A stretch of DNA of 64,000 nt from Microbotryomycetes sp. JL201 (GCA_033819885.1 JAQYUZ010000058.1:1-64000), one strand, 5' to 3'; counted from the first letter of the stretch, positions 26,430 through 39,500 are shown. The notes: generated by a model from the sequence alone, not told the origin. Made by a program: numbers and translations.

Positions 26430-28553
26430 CTATACTCCTTCCTCCGTTCTTGTCATGACCGCAATCTTGTGCCTTTGAATCCTGCTCGCCAACCTCTTAT
26501 CAACCTTCCAGCCTTTCCACCCGGACCCTTCATGCGCAAAATGTCTCTCAACGTCCATCCACCTTTCTAGCACGACATCGCTATCTTGACCGGTCAAGTT
26601 CTCGTATGCCAACACGAGCCAAAACAACTCTTTGCTTGAAGGTGCCGTACGTTGACCGTTGAAAGGCAAATGAGGTCCAGGTCGAGGTGGATCGAGAGTA
26701 AGGAATGAGGTGAACAACTTTTCCAAGTTGGTCAAGGACCATTCGACGAGAGGTTTGCTCGAGTCGTCAACGCTCGTGGCAGCGTAATGGGACAAAGCCG
26801 AAAACGAACTACCGATGGAAGCTGATCGTCTGGTTGTAAAATTCCTCATTGTCCGAGGGACAGGTGTGTCAAGCTCGTTAGGCTGCTGACCGTGTTGCGC
26901 AAACCCTTTAAACAAGCTTGCGTAGATTTGGGGAGTCGGACCGACCTTGAGGCCTGTTTTGTCCGCAATGTCGGCTGAAGCGAGCATGTCCCTCAGAATG
27001 CTAAGAGCCAAGGACAAGTCGCCCCGGTGGCACAGCGCTTGAATCAATCCAGCGTAGCCCGCGTAATCAACGCGCGGTGGCTCCACCAAAACAGGCGTCT
27101 CGACATCAGCTTCAACAACGTCATCATGACTGACATAATCTTCAGGTCGTAACGTGTGAATATCGACCGTGTCGCCTTTGCGCCGAGCCTGATAAATCGC
27201 CATGGCCTCGTTGAACAGTCCTCGCTCGGCAAATGCCCACATGATGATTCCCCACAGCTCCCCCCGAGCGTGCTCGTTTCTGTGACGAACGATAGCGTCT
27301 TCAAAACAAGCCCAAACGGCTCTAATGTGCGCATTGCTTTCATGCAACCTGCGCAATCTGAGGGCGGCCGTGACAATGTCGTGCCTGACGTCAAGTTGCT
27401 CCATTCTCGTCAAAGTGTCGTCAAACAGCTCCCATGATCGACTTTTTACGGCGGCGTGCAACAAGGCATTGTGCATGTTCGTCATTTGCGCTTTCGAAGG
27501 TCGATTGCCCGAAGGTCGACCCTTTAATTGTTTGCTCCACTGAGCGTACAAGGCGAACGCGCCTTCGGTTTCAATCTCCTTGCGAGGTGATCGATAGGTT
27601 GATCCGATGAAATCGAGCAGAGTTTTCCAGTCTCTAGGTCGAAGCCCGAGTCCCTCGCCGCGGAGATCTGTCGTGCCTTCGGACATGAATCCTTCACGCA
27701 CAGCCGTGTCGTTCCTCCGTCCACCAAGTCGCACAGAGGGTCCAAGTGGTCGACCTTTTGCCTTCTTGAGCGCAATGAGCTCGGCCACGACAATCAGTCG
27801 TTGTAGACCCGTCTTTGTTCTCGGAGTCTGTTTCGCAAAGACGTCGAACGCCTGGCGCAGCTCGCGCAAAGATAAAGTGATCGGCGAGCGTTGAGCCTCA
27901 GCTTGTGCTTCAGCTTCGAGCGAATGAAGTTTATTCGCTGCAGCGAGAGAAGACGGGAACGCGATAGGCGTCCGAACGGACAATGGCAAGGGCGTTGCAG
28001 GCATTTCTGGGACGATTGAGGGGTACTGAATGACGGCTGCGAGTGCGTCCCAAACGAGGTCGGGGTGGCCTGCCGGCAAATGACCGGGTTTCTCGTGGCG
28101 GTGGCCGACAGTTGGTTCTTTAGAGCGAGCGTTGGCGACCAATTGCGTATGCAAATTTGCCATCAGGTGCGAGGTCTCTCGAGTCACGAGTGGCAGGTAA
28201 GGTGATCGCAATAGTGCATCGTCTGCCTTGTTCTGTTTCGCCTCAGTGCGACTCGTGTGCGAGGCATTTGGCGATGCAGGGAGCCTGACGATCCTCGAGA
28301 GCTTGGCTGTCTGCTTCCTTCTCTTTTTGTCTTTCGTGCCGAGCGCTCCCTCTGGACCTTTGTTGGATCTGACGTGCGCACTCGACGTTCGAGGGAGGAA
28401 CGCGCTGAATGCGCCCGGCTCCTCCATATGTTCCAGCTTGACTGCAGAGGTTGAAGCCTTATGAAGTGGACTGGATGTTGTTTTGAAAGAGGCATGGCCC
28501 GAGCACGAGCTCCGAGCTGTGGCCGTCGCTGCGGCCCGAGCTCGGCTTAGCAT
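26430..28553 (-). CDS. mitochondrial pentatricopeptide-repeat (PPR) protein
   Basis: A single uninterrupted exon of 707 codons, which is notable among such intron-rich neighbours. The N-terminus is basic and rich in Ala, Arg and Ser (MLSRARAAATATARSSCSG), as expected of a mitochondrial targeting sequence. The central and C-terminal parts are helical with PPR-like units, for example NMHNALLHAAVKSRSWELFD and DYAGYAGLIQALCHRGDLSL, the latter followed by ALSILRDMLAS. Fungal PPR proteins bind mitochondrial transcripts and control their stability or translation. I cannot assign a specific orthologue. The start shares a 175-base divergent promoter with the TTC4-type gene. Confidence 0.75.
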   Translation of the reverse strand: MLSRARAAATATARSSCSGHASFKTTSSPLHKASTSAVKLEHMEEPGAFSAFLPRTSSAHVRSNKGPEGALGTKDKKRRKQTAKLSRIVRLPASPNASHTSRTEAKQNKADDALLRSPYLPLVTRETSHLMANLHTQLVANARSKEPTVGHRHEKPGHLPAGHPDLVWDALAAVIQYPSIVPEMPATPLPLSVRTPIAFPSSLAAANKLHSLEAEAQAEAQRSPITLSLRELRQAFDVFAKQTPRTKTGLQRLIVVAELIALKKAKGRPLGPSVRLGGRRNDTAVREGFMSEGTTDLRGEGLGLRPRDWKTLLDFIGSTYRSPRKEIETEGAFALYAQWSKQLKGRPSGNRPSKAQMTNMHNALLHAAVKSRSWELFDDTLTRMEQLDVRHDIVTAALRLRRLHESNAHIRAVWACFEDAIVRHRNEHARGELWGIIMWAFAERGLFNEAMAIYQARRKGDTVDIHTLRPEDYVSHDDVVEADVETPVLVEPPRVDYAGYAGLIQALCHRGDLSLALSILRDMLASADIADKTGLKVGPTPQIYASLFKGFAQHGQQPNELDTPVPRTMRNFTTRRSASIGSSFSALSHYAATSVDDSSKPLVEWSLTNLEKLFTSFLTLDPPRPGPHLPFNGQRTAPSSKELFWLVLAYENLTGQDSDVVLERWMDVERHFAHEGSGWKGWKVDKRLASRIQRHKIAVMTRTEEGV

Positions 28554-28728
28554 TCGGGAGGTTGAACCTGAAGGAAGAGCGCATCAGGTCAGCCTTGATC
28601 AGCAGGAACGAGCTCTGTGTTGATCGTCCGCACCTGTAGTGTACGCAGAGAGCAATTGCTACTAGCTGAGGACAAAAAACGCCGAGCGAAAGACTGGCGT
28701 TTTGTCGTCCACTTACCCACAACACGAA
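28554..28728. promoter_or_regulatory. divergent promoter of the PPR and CNS1 genes
   Basis: The 175 bases between two start codons that point away from each other. Both transcripts must start here. Confidence 0.5.
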
Positions 28729-30228
28729 ATGGCTACCGCACCAGAGAGACCACCAGAGTAAGCTCTCTCTTGTCTCGTCTACCGTTGCTTAGCCTGACGG
28801 ACGTATGTGCAGATCTCGCGCCGGCGCCGAGAACCCTTTCGCAGGATGGGATTCTGTACCCCTCTTTATGAAGTCGCTCCCGGAATCATTCGACGCTCAA
28901 GATGATAAAGACTCGAACCTGGACACGCTTGCAGCTTTGCAAGCGCTCGCGTACGACGGCACGCCCAAGGGTCAGCGCCAGCTTCTGGCTCATCTCTTGA
29001 CGGTCCTGCTGACGATGACGTTGCAATGACGAACAGAGATCGCCGACGGGTTCAAGGAACAGGGCAACACACTCTTTATGCAACGTAAATTCAAAGAAGC
29101 CGCTGGATTTTACACGCGGGCGCTGGACGAGTGTGGCAAAGATCTGGACACGAACGACAAGCGAACGTTGTGGGCGAACCGAGCCGCATGCAATCTGGAA
29201 TTAGGCGAGTGCGAGAAGCAAATCGAATATATTCTACTGCAGCGCCGTCGACCGCTGACTTTCGAGCATTTTGCAATCAGGCAACTATGGCAGCACCTTG
29301 AGAGACACGTCCTCCGTCTTGGCTGCGCCACGAGACTTTCATCCTGAATCAGCCCCGGCGTCATGGACAAAGACAGACATGAAGGTGCTACTGCGAGCGG
29401 CAAGGGCACTGTGCGCTCTGGACAAATTGCCTGAAGCTCTGGATGCGCTGCAACGGCTGCAATTGCTCGAGCAGTCGATCGGCGAACAGGACAAAGACGT
29501 GGGCAAAAAATGGAGAGATGAGGTTCAAGCCAAGATTGACATCAAGACGAGACGAGACGCAGAAAAGAACGAGCGCGAGCGCAGACGGAAAGAGATGGAC
29601 CGGACGATGACGGCGGCGCTGACGGTTAGTGTTTGACTTTGTGTCCAAGTTTCTCTGCTCTTTTTTGACTGTGACACCTCGACAGTATCGTGGCGTGCTT
29701 TATCCTCGGCCGACACCCCAGAAGCCTTTGTTTCATAGTTGTCCAACGGACGTCACGCCACCGCACTTTGACCGCGACAGCCTGCCACCGCAGTCGTCGC
29801 CCGATTTGCCTCTCGTGCCAACGTCCGCGTCGGCCGCGCCATTTGTTCCTTGGGCGCCACCACCTGTCGATACGCCAATCGTGTTTCCTTGCTTCTTGCT
29901 GATGCCGCTTGCGCAACCGCCAACTCGGGACTTGTGCCTCGAGTTCCACGAGCAAGCGACTTTTGGAGACATGCTCCGTTCAATGGAGCACGATCCGAGC
30001 CAGACGCAGTTGTATGTTGCGACGCATAAAGGCCGGGTATTAAAGGTGGGAGCGAAATTGAGCTTGAACCAGGTCCTCGTCGCGGCGGCCAAGGAGGCGC
30101 AAGATGGATGCGTGCTGCAGGAAGGATGGGCATTTGAGTTTGTGGGAGTGCCAAAAGGTTCTCAAGGTGACGAGTGGGTGCAGCAGTGGAAGCACGAATT
30201 GCAGAGTGGCAAGCAAGCTATTCTCTAA
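28729..30228 (+). CDS. CNS1: Hsp90 co-chaperone with TPR domain, Cns1/TTC4 type
   Basis: Five exons: 28729-28757, 28813-28970, 29037-29204, 29281-29624 and 29686-30228, giving 413 residues. The N-terminus has GWDSVPLFMKSLPE. The TPR units read EIADGFKEQGNTLFMQRKFK and WANRAACNLELGNYGSTLRD, and a charged helix DAEKNERERRRKEMDR follows. The C-terminal Wheel-like domain begins YRGVLYPRPTPQKPLF. Cns1/TTC4 binds Hsp90 and Hsp70 tails and supports client maturation and translation elongation. The intron 29205-29280 must start with GC (TTAG|GCGAGT), since the GT four bases on shifts the frame out of the TPR. Family length is about 385-400, so the size fits. Confidence 0.92.
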
Positions 30229-31490
30229 TTGCGAATACAAAACCTTTTGTATTTCTGAATTTCTCTTCTAGGGTCGCGAAGAGATTCGGGACCGCGCTGC
30301 TGTTTGTACACCACCCCGTCCACCTCGATTGGCCGCGACAGTCGCCTGTTGTCTGTTCGATACCCGATTGAACATCTCGCGCGTTTCCGGCTGGTTGTCG
30401 TGTGCAGTTTGCGCGTGCGAGTTTGACGCGGGGGACGCGGACCGGTTTCGGCGTCTGCAGCACGTCCACGAAAGTGTTTTGCAACTGTTCGCGAGCGTGA
30501 GCAGCACTTGTGAGTTGATTGTGGGTATTTCCGGATGTTTGTAGCTCATGGATAGGCTGACATGGCGTGCTATGGCGTTGTCGAGTCAAGGTCCCGCACG
30601 CACGCACTCACGCCGCTCGTTGACTCTGCCTTGAGAGTTGACTCGGACGCGATTGCGACATTGCTCAGACTGAAAAGTCCGGCCCTCTTCGCACTCGACC
30701 GGCGCAGGCTTGCATAGCCCCCTTGCTTTCCTCAAGGTACATCAGTTGCCACTTGGCCCAGACCGCGTGCTCACGCTCTTGCTGCGGATTCCGCGCCGTC
30801 ACTTTGTCCAAGTCAGACTCACTGCCCTCGCCACTACTTTGCTCATACGAATCATGGCCGCCTTCCACGTCATCAAGATTGCTCGCGCCTAAAGACCTTG
30901 TCAACCAAGATCACATACAGCGCGCGCACCTACAACCACCCTTCTCTCCAACTGTCCAGTCTGCCGACATATTGGTCGACCCCGACCATCACTTTCAACA
31001 CTTGCCCACCCCAACGCTAGCAACCCTGGGCTCAACAGCTCGGGTCTGCTCTTTTACACTGTTCACTCGGTCCTCTGCCTGACGGTCACGTCGCTTTTCG
31101 TCGCCACCTTTTGTCTACGGCCTGCCGTTCCGCCGCACACTGCGCAACGCACAGGCCTCTAAGCCCCCAAACCCTGCCCAGCACCCCTGCCGACGAGCAT
31201 TTGCGCATCTGAACGTGTCGAGATTGCACATCATCGTCAACTCGTCACTATCATTCTTGTGGCACAGTTGTCTCGTCGTTGAATTCGGATCACAGCCGTG
31301 CACGCTCGCGTGACTCGGCCCCTTTTTTCGCCGTCGCCCTTGGTCAGTCGACTCAGCCCGAGGCGACCGCGTGTGACTCAGTGCGCTGACTTGGAGCCTT
31401 TGTCGTTCTTTTCTTCCCCCTTCTCTATTGTCATGTACAGTCTCACCAATCAATATCGTTGATCGGTCGTGACAAGTGCTCGAATCAGCA
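30229..31490. other. 1.26 kb intergenic region with a pyrimidine-rich cyclin leader
   Basis: Between two plus-strand genes. The right half (about 30900-31450) is rich in C and T, typical of a long 5' leader. A minus-strand frame at 30665-30904 is acidic (DKVTARNPQQEREHAVWAKW is part of it) and ends in a stop at 30665, but I find no start exon or family, so I do not call it a gene. Confidence 0.4.
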
Positions 31491-33289
31491 ATGATATCGC
31501 TCTACCCGTCGCCGCCACCCGCCTTGACTGCGGCCCATGCCGCGTCAGCGGTGGCGACCTCGACCCCTTTCAACTCTCTCACCGGATCCTCTGCACATGT
31601 CGACGCATATGTTGCTGCTCTGTCGCGCCAACGCTCATCGTCTACATCAGACTCGCTCGCTCCGCCACGCGCAAAACGCGCAAAGTCGAGCGACCGCGCC
31701 GCCGCCACGTCAGCGTCTCACATCTTGGGAGAATGGTGCGCAGCATACGATGGCAGCCACGTCTTACCTTCATGGCAAAGCGCGGAAGCCGTTCCATTGC
31801 CGCAACCCTTGTCCGCACTTTCATTCGATCCTGTCAACGAGTCACCATGCGCGCCTTCGTTCCAGTCACACGTCGCCAACGTTGCTCGACCTATCAACAG
31901 TCGTTCATCTACAGCTCCGATGCACCCACAATGCGCTGCTGCTGATCATGCAACGACAGACGATTCGGTCGTCTCTCACGCTGCTGCTGGCTTGGCCGGA
32001 ATCCTTGGTCCGCAATTAGAAGCTCAGATCACTCCTGCGGGTACGAAAACTGTACAGACGACGTCTGGACTCAATGCCCCTAAATTGTCAGCCACATCGT
32101 CGTTGCCAGACGTCGCCACCAAGGATCGCTTCGTTGCCGGTCTTGTGGGTCAGTCAAGAATGCAATCTCGCTTGGCCTGGCCGCACGGAACTCATCTCTT
32201 TGCTTTTTACAGGCGCATCTGTCCTGGCCATCGAGTCCATCTGGGGCTCGTCGCCTGTCGACACGTCCAGTCCCGACTCTGGCGTGCTGCCTATTCACTG
32301 GTTCGTCAAAGAAGTTTTGCGGCGTTCTCGCACATCTTGCTCGACGCTCCAGCTAGCCTTATTCTACCTGCACAAGTCACGACGCGATATCCGAGACGCT
32401 GTGGCTCGCGCCGCCGCCAGCCGCCAAGAATGCAGCAAGCTCGAACAGCAGATCAAGGCGACTCGCGAGGCGCGTCAACTAGACGATTCTTATCCGTCTC
32501 CGCCAATGTCACCAATATCCGATGATGGCTCACCGTCCAACGGCGTCATTCAAGATCGCTTGGCCAGTCTGCTTGAATTCCAGAGCTCGCCCGTTCTGTG
32601 CGGCCGTCGTATGTTTTTGGCAGCACTCATCGCCGCCTCAAAGTACTTGCAAGACCGCAACTACTCGAACCGTGCTTGGTCTCGCATTTCGGGCTTGCCT
32701 GTGAACGAAATCAACTCGAACGAACGCGCGTTCTTGACTCTTGTCGGGTTCGACCTGCATCTTGGCGCGTCGGAATTCCGTAAATGTGAGTTTGAGCGTC
32801 CATACCTCTCTGCTGGTCTTGTTGTCTCACAAGCCATTCTGGCGGTGGCTAGGGACGGAACGTTTGGCCTCTTTGACGACGCAGGGCGCTCAAATCGAGC
32901 AAGCCGTCTCTCAAGCGCGTACCGGATTGGGTCTTGCACGGACCCAGTCAGAATACGCGCCCAACGTAGAGCAGCCAACTCATGATTTGATGCGCCCCGC
33001 TCGACTCAGCCTTGAGTTGGCCGGCCGAAGTCAATCTGAAGCCACTCTCAAGTTTGGTGGTCAGCAACGACAGTTCGAGCCTCCTGTGCAAATGGCCAGC
33101 CCCCCGAATTCCGAAAGCAGCGGAGACGAGTCATACCCTAGCATTGTTGCCGGACGAAAAGTCCGAGGTTTACCTCTCCGTCGCTCTCAGCAAGGGTTGG
33201 GTCTGTCTCGCGCGGCCAGTCGGTCTTCATTGGGCGCTGCCAGGCATGTCGACGCCATCCATCCTTCAGCGATTGCACGCTGGCATTAA
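31491..33289 (+). CDS. cyclin of the Pho80/Pcl type
   Basis: Three exons, 31491-32148, 32213-32785 and 32853-33289, give 555 residues. The cyclin box starts near residue 220: GASVLAIESIWG, PIHWFVKEVLRRSRTSCSTL, ALFYLHKSRRD. It resumes after an insertion with FLAALIAASKYLQDRNYSNR and ISGLPVNEINSNERAFLTLV, then FDLHLGASEFRKW. This order marks Pho80-like cyclins that bind Pho85-class kinases and control phosphate response or cell-cycle entry. A Ser/Pro insertion of about 70 residues (SYPSPPMSPISDDGSPS) splits the box and offers SP sites for kinases. Both flanks are low complexity. The exact Pcl subtype is not resolved. Confidence 0.88.
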
Positions 33290-33567
33290 ACAGACCTTCG
33301 CTGGATCTGGAAAGAAAAATTCAGCACGCTTCCGTGCCTTTCTCATCTGTTCCTTCGCTCCTTGTGTCTGTCGGCTTTACTGGTGCTCTCTCTTGGATGT
33401 GTTTTGTTTATTTCTTCTTCTTGGTTCTTTCGTTTCTCTCCAGTCGTTGCTTTTTTCTTTCCTTTCTTTTGCGTTAGTTGATTGTTCGCAACATTCGCCT
33501 CATTGTGAGCGTCTGGTTGTGTGTATTTTCAGCTTTCTACCTCTTTCCTCAATACGGAGTTTTTCGA
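33290..33567. other. convergent 3' region, T-rich
   Basis: About 280 bases between the stops of the cyclin gene (+) and THO2 (-). The plus strand is strongly T-rich at 33400-33480, consistent with 3' end formation signals. Confidence 0.5.
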
Positions 33568-36500
33568 TCACTGTCGACGGCTTCCGAACCTCCTTCGGTC
33601 GCCTCTGTCATCGCCTCCACCGCGTCTGCCACCTGCGAACCTGTCATCACTTGCTCCTCCACTAGATTCTTGACGACTTGAAGAAGAAGAAGGTCTCGGC
33701 GGTAAAGTGTTGACAGCAGGGGACAACCTCGAACTCAAACTCAAAGTCGTTGATCCTCCGTCTGTCGCTCCGGAAGGTTCGTTACGTGGACTCTCGATCG
33801 AGTCGTTGTCGACTCGTCTACGTTTGCTTGTACCGTCGGTCTCTGGACCATTGCGAGATGTGGATTGATGTTCGACAGGAGATTTAGGTCCACGTCCTCC
33901 ACTTGCTCCTCCGCCTCCGCCCTTGATTGACAATTGAAATGGCAAAGGCGCAGACGTCGGTGCGGATTCGGTCTCGCGAACTGTCGCGCTGGGCAAGGGG
34001 TCAGGTCGGGAAGTATCCGAGACCGTTCGACGATCTCGAACATTGTCAGAATCGGGTCGGTCACGAAGCCGATCGCGGTCAGAGTCGCGATCGCGGTCTC
34101 GCGTTCGAGCGCGGTCAGTCCGAGAGTCGGAACGCGTGCTCGTTGTCTCGCCCGACTTGTTGTCGTAAAAGGACATGCATCAGCAATTTCCAGTACCTTC
34201 CGTTGATGCGAGTCGAGCACTCACGTTGCGGTCATCAGTCCGGCTGCCACGGGAATCTCTCGTCCGTTCTTTGTCCCGCTCGCGTTCGCGGTCCCTCTCT
34301 CGTCGAGACGACGCGGCCGACACTCTGCCTTCCTCCCTTCTCGACGACCTACTGTCCTCCTCGCGTCGTGAATGTCGACCGTCTTCTTCTCCGCGCCTGC
34401 TGTTGCGCTCTTCTCGCCTCGAAGTAGAAGACTCGTCGTCACCGCGCCACGCACTCCGGTCGCTTCGTCTGGATGACAGATGCGTTTCATCCTCATGATT
34501 GCTGACACGTCGTCGATCATCTCTCCGACCGTTCCGAGCACCGTCCCTGTCATCCGGTCGACGATCGTTCGTAGTCAGAGTCTCACGGCCGCTGCTATCC
34601 CGCTTGACGCCTCGAGAACCTGATTGACTCGAGTCGGCACTATGATCGCGACTACGATCCGCTCTCTGTCGACCGACGTCCCTGTCACGTTCACTGTCTC
34701 GACCTCGTTCCCTATCTCGGTCTTTGCGGATTGACGAGTCTGTGCGGTCGGGTGAAGTCGTTCGAGACGAAGGAGCAGACGGGGCCCGAGGTTGATTTTG
34801 TGTGCTCGTTGTCGTCGTTGACGACGCTTCAGTGGGCACGACACTCGAGCTGACTGATCGACCCGGGTTCGCAAACCTCGTTGCAGCCGAAGGCGCCGGT
34901 GGTGGATCCATCGTTGTTTGAGTACCGGCACCACCTTGTTGCGTACCCCTGCGCGTGCCTAGCGCTTCTTGTCGGAGGCGTTCAGCTGTCGTGGGCGTGT
35001 TTGACGCCGTGTTTGATGTCGAGACGGGCGTGTTTGACCGAGGAGGCACGTTTGGGTTTGCGAAACGGTTGCCGAGCGCAGAGCCTGGGCGAGACGGCGG
35101 TTCATGCGGTCGTCTGTCACAGGAAGGAGGAACGCCGTCAACCTCAGTGCCAACACAGAGTTTCGCTGTTAGGCTCACGATGGAATCGTGGGTCCAGGCG
35201 ATCTCGGCTCGCTGTCCGGGGCACGAGTTCTGCAGAAACACTCTCGATGAACTTGACAAACTAAGAAGGCGCAGCGTTTGAAGCACTCACGGCGCTGGAG
35301 ATCGCGAGTCGAGCGCAGATCCAGGTCGGGCTGGCAAGGAATGCCGAGGTGCACTTGACGACAAAGCAGGACCCGCGGGCACGGATTGATCCTTTGTCGA
35401 CTCTGTTGACTCGACCTTGCTGACAGGCTCGACAGCATGAGGCTCGGAGGGTCCAGGCGTTGAAGCTTTCGACGGAGCAGGGGAAGCCTACGGGTAGAGG
35501 ATGTCTCAGCGTCACAATCGGGTGCACTCGACAACAAATCTTACCGAACCAGCCTTCGCCGGCTGTCCCAACCAAGTCTTTCTGCGTTTTGTCAAGATGG
35601 CTTTGTAACCTTGCGCCAGAATGGTGAGGTCCTCGCGTTTTTCGGTGGCGAGGTGATCAGACACGGCCTTGTCGAGCTTCATGCCGTCACTGTAAACGAG
35701 AGGATACACTGGAGCAAGTTTTGTGAAGACGAGCACGGCGTTCTTGATTGCCATGTAATCGCTCGACTCGAGCGCACGTGCGAAACTCTAGCATTAACGT
35801 TTCGTTGTTAATTTTCCATGGACATACACAGCACTGCTTGACTCACGACAACCAGACCTTTGTGCCATTTTTGGACAAGCCCTTGAAATGCTGTAAAATC
35901 GATAATTGCGCCCGGTTTCGGTGCAGCACCGGCGGGCGCCGCGGGATACGATCGCGTAAAGCCATTGAGGTTGCTAGGGATAGCTTCAGCTTTGTAAAGC
36001 TTTTCGTCTTTGTACCAGCTGCTGACGTCTTTCAGCAGGTCGTGCAGGAATTGGGCTGAAGCGGGAAAAGAAAACTATGAGCCGAGTTCATCAAGATTGC
36101 TGTCGCCAACGGACCATAGTTGCGTGCCTCGTTCTCGGAAAGGGAGAACAGAAGAGGCGATACTGATTGGGACAAGATCTAATGAAAATAGCATGGTGAG
36201 CGCGTATCGCGCTTGCGAACCCGGAGGCTGCTCACCTTGTCGAAAATTACGGCCGTGTGAAAGCCGGGAGTGTTCATCGAGTGCATTCGCTTGATCCACT
36301 GATACGTAAACACGGCATCTGGTAGCGAAAGCTTTGCGCGAGGGAAGAAGCAGTACTGATAGAGCATGTCGGCAATTTTCTCTCGCTTCGGTCTTGTCGC
36401 ATGGTGGTCGTCTGTATGCCAAGTCAGAAATCGTCCCTCAGTTCGAACCGACTCAAGTTTACTCACAAGGGAACCAATGCTTTGCCTCTCGATTAAGTCG

Positions 36501-39500
36501 TCGGTTCGTCAATCCTCGAGCACTCGCGTGCTTGACTGCCTCGTCCGTGAGACGATTCGCCAGTTCGACAACATGCTTGATAAATTTATCTTTGTCCTCG
36601 GTCTTGATGGCAGTCGAGGCACTGGCTTCGCGTTGCATTGTCCGCAGGCGGGTCAATTCTGCTTCGTATCTTTCTTTTGGATAAACGATGTCGAAGAGTG
36701 TGAGTTGCCAAAATGTCGTAAAGAATGGAGCGCTGTGTCATGATTTGTAAGTGTGGGAGCTTGTTTGGAGATGTTGCCTGCGCACCCCATCGAGTTGTTG
36801 ACCTCTTCTGGCAAGACATTCTGTATCATCTCGATCGTCTCGAGCAAGCCGGGGTGCCAAGGCTGTGCGTACCACGAGGTCAGTACATGCCGTATTGCAT
36901 GACGAAACAGACTGTGACGCACCGATGGCGGCGTTTTCGTAATCGGTTCAGGCGTGACCACGGCCGCATCCTGCATTATCACGTCACTTGCCCCGTTCGC
37001 ATTGGCCGTCACTAGCTCTTCAACGCCGTGAGCCCCAACGGTACCCTCTGGCTTGACGTCAACCATTTCTACATCCTCGATTTTGACCTCGTCAAGCTTG
37101 GCCTTTACAGGGTCGCTGCGCACGTCTGCTGCAGCAGGAGTACCTTCTAGACCGAATTTATTGGCTCGCTCGCGCTCTTTGGCAAGCTTCGCTGCCAAGT
37201 TGGCCTTCTTCTTTTGCTCTGAAGCGATCCTTGTTGCTTCCTTCTCGTCGTGCGCCTAGCGAGGACGTGGATCAGCAAGCAACAAGGTGCGGACTTTCCT
37301 CAAATAAAGACAGACCTTCATAGCTAAGCGAAGCTTGGGCCTTCCAATGTCAAACGCGTCTTCCGCATCGAGTCCGTACCTCGACAGCAACTCGTCGACG
37401 GCTGGTACCATTTCGCCGAGTTCTTCAGGCTCGAACAGAGCAGTCAAAAATTCAATAAATTGAAACAAGACGGCGTGATTCTGTTGAAACGAGTTCAGGA
37501 TCAGCACCCGTACCGTCTCGCACAGAGGAATAACTAACCTGATCATACAAAGCACCAAGCGACTTCAAGTGAGCGTCTGTCGAAGTAGCACCTTTGATGT
37601 GCATCGCAATATTGACCAGCAGAGGCATGGCCAAACCGCTTGATCTGAACGACTTCGACAGCCTTTCTCTTGCTGCGGCGACCATGCTCGTTTGAACTTT
37701 TTTACTGGCCTGTCCGATATCAGTCTGGCTAAAGACTTCGGATCGCAAGACCTTGCCGCCTGCAAGCGACATGACTTGAGCGTCTGACAAGTCGGCGAAA
37801 GGCTCAATGTTTGTCATGCGAGTAATAATTTCGCGCAATACGATCAAGTCTTTTGAGCTGCCAGACGCGAGTTGGTTGACCAGGTACTGAATGACGATCC
37901 AAAGTGATGGAGCCATGGCGGGCCAGCGGCGGTACAGCTGACCAGTGAACGTCGCAAGGCCTGCGCGTACAAAGTTTCCTCAGACCGCCGTTAGCGGCAG
38001 ATGTACAAAGAGCAACGCACCTTGTAGCCACAAGGCAACACTTGTGCCGTCTTCTTTCGTCTTGGAGCGGCTCGACGACAGCGCATCCAAAAGAGAATAC
38101 GTCAGGACATCGTATCCAAACTCTGTCAAATACCTCGCAGCCTCCACGACAGGTACAATTAGGTTGTCATAGCTCTGAACTTGATTCAAGGCGATTGCGA
38201 AAATGATTGTCGGGTTCGTGTGTGCAGCCTTTGCCAGCGTTTTGCCGAGTTTCTTTGCATTGTCCGTGGAAAGACGTCGCAAAATGGATTTAACGTCTCG
38301 TTCTGCTTCAGCCTTACGCACTGCGAGAGCTGGAATCCGCCTGTACAGCGTATCCTTCCATTCTCCATAGAATTGGAACCGCTTCTCGATCGGAAACAGG
38401 GACAGAACCGTCCACAGTTGAAGAGCGGCGGCGGAGTTGTCTTTGAGAAGCGACAGTGACGGCATAAGGTATTGCCGCAGAACATCAATCCATCGTGCGA
38501 GTCTCGGATTCTCGAGAGATGGCTGTTGCAGGGCAAAATCAGTGCCTTGACGTGCCATTGTCCAGCTCTTTGAGCTCACGCCCAGATCCGCGGCAACAAT
38601 CTTGCAGATCTTCGAGTACAAACATAGGTCGCGTGAAATGTGCACGCCAATGACAGGGAGGTACAACGCCTCCAGCAGACTCAGCGCAGACTCCCATGAA
38701 TCGCACCGCGGTATGTGGTCTCGCCACGCGGAAAAGAAGAATGTGACTTCCTTGTGCGGGTCGGGGAAAGCTTTGTACGTCAAGTGCGTCGGTTTCCGGA
38801 CCGTTGGTGCTAAAGGCAAGGTGGTTTGACTGCGCTTGTCAGGCGCTACGTATTTCGACTTTGTCGCAGTGAAGCTGTCCTGGTACTCGACATTGTTGTC
38901 ATAGACGGACAAGCTCGCGTAAGCCGGCTCTATTGAGACAGAGAGCGCTCGGTTGAGCAGATCGGCCACATCCGGGTTGGCAGGCACGAGGTACGGATAC
39001 TGAGCCACGATGAACATGGCGTGCTTCAGATCGCCGACCGTAAGGAGAGCCCGCAGCATATCCAGTTTCTGGTTCGGCAACTGTCTTGGCGTGGCTGACG
39101 CTGCCGCTTCGGCCGCTGCGTCAGCGGTCGACTGTGTGGTTGTCGCGCTTGTGGTTGCATCGTCGTCAACCAACGCGCCTGCCATTGCAAGCGCATTCGC
39201 GCCGCCGACCGATCGCGCCAACTTGTCTTGCTCGTCACGATATTCAGTTTCGACTTTGGCCAAGATCTCATCCTCTGGCGACAGCTGACGGCGGATCGGG
39301 CTCAGCTTTTCACTCAGAAGTTCGGCACAGGCTGACAACTCCAACGTACATGCGTCCAAAGGTCTGCGAGCTTGACAAAGCCGTGCCAGATGAGCAGCGC
39401 CGTCATTACAAACAGTCGGTCAGACGCTGGCTCGACGCCATCGCCCTTTTTCGCCAGACGATTAGTCCTTGACTCAATCGACATGAACGTATGGCAACTG

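Noticed and set aside
30665-30904. Acidic minus-strand frame between CNS1 and the cyclin gene
   Set aside because: No convincing start, upstream exon or family; composition alone is not enough.
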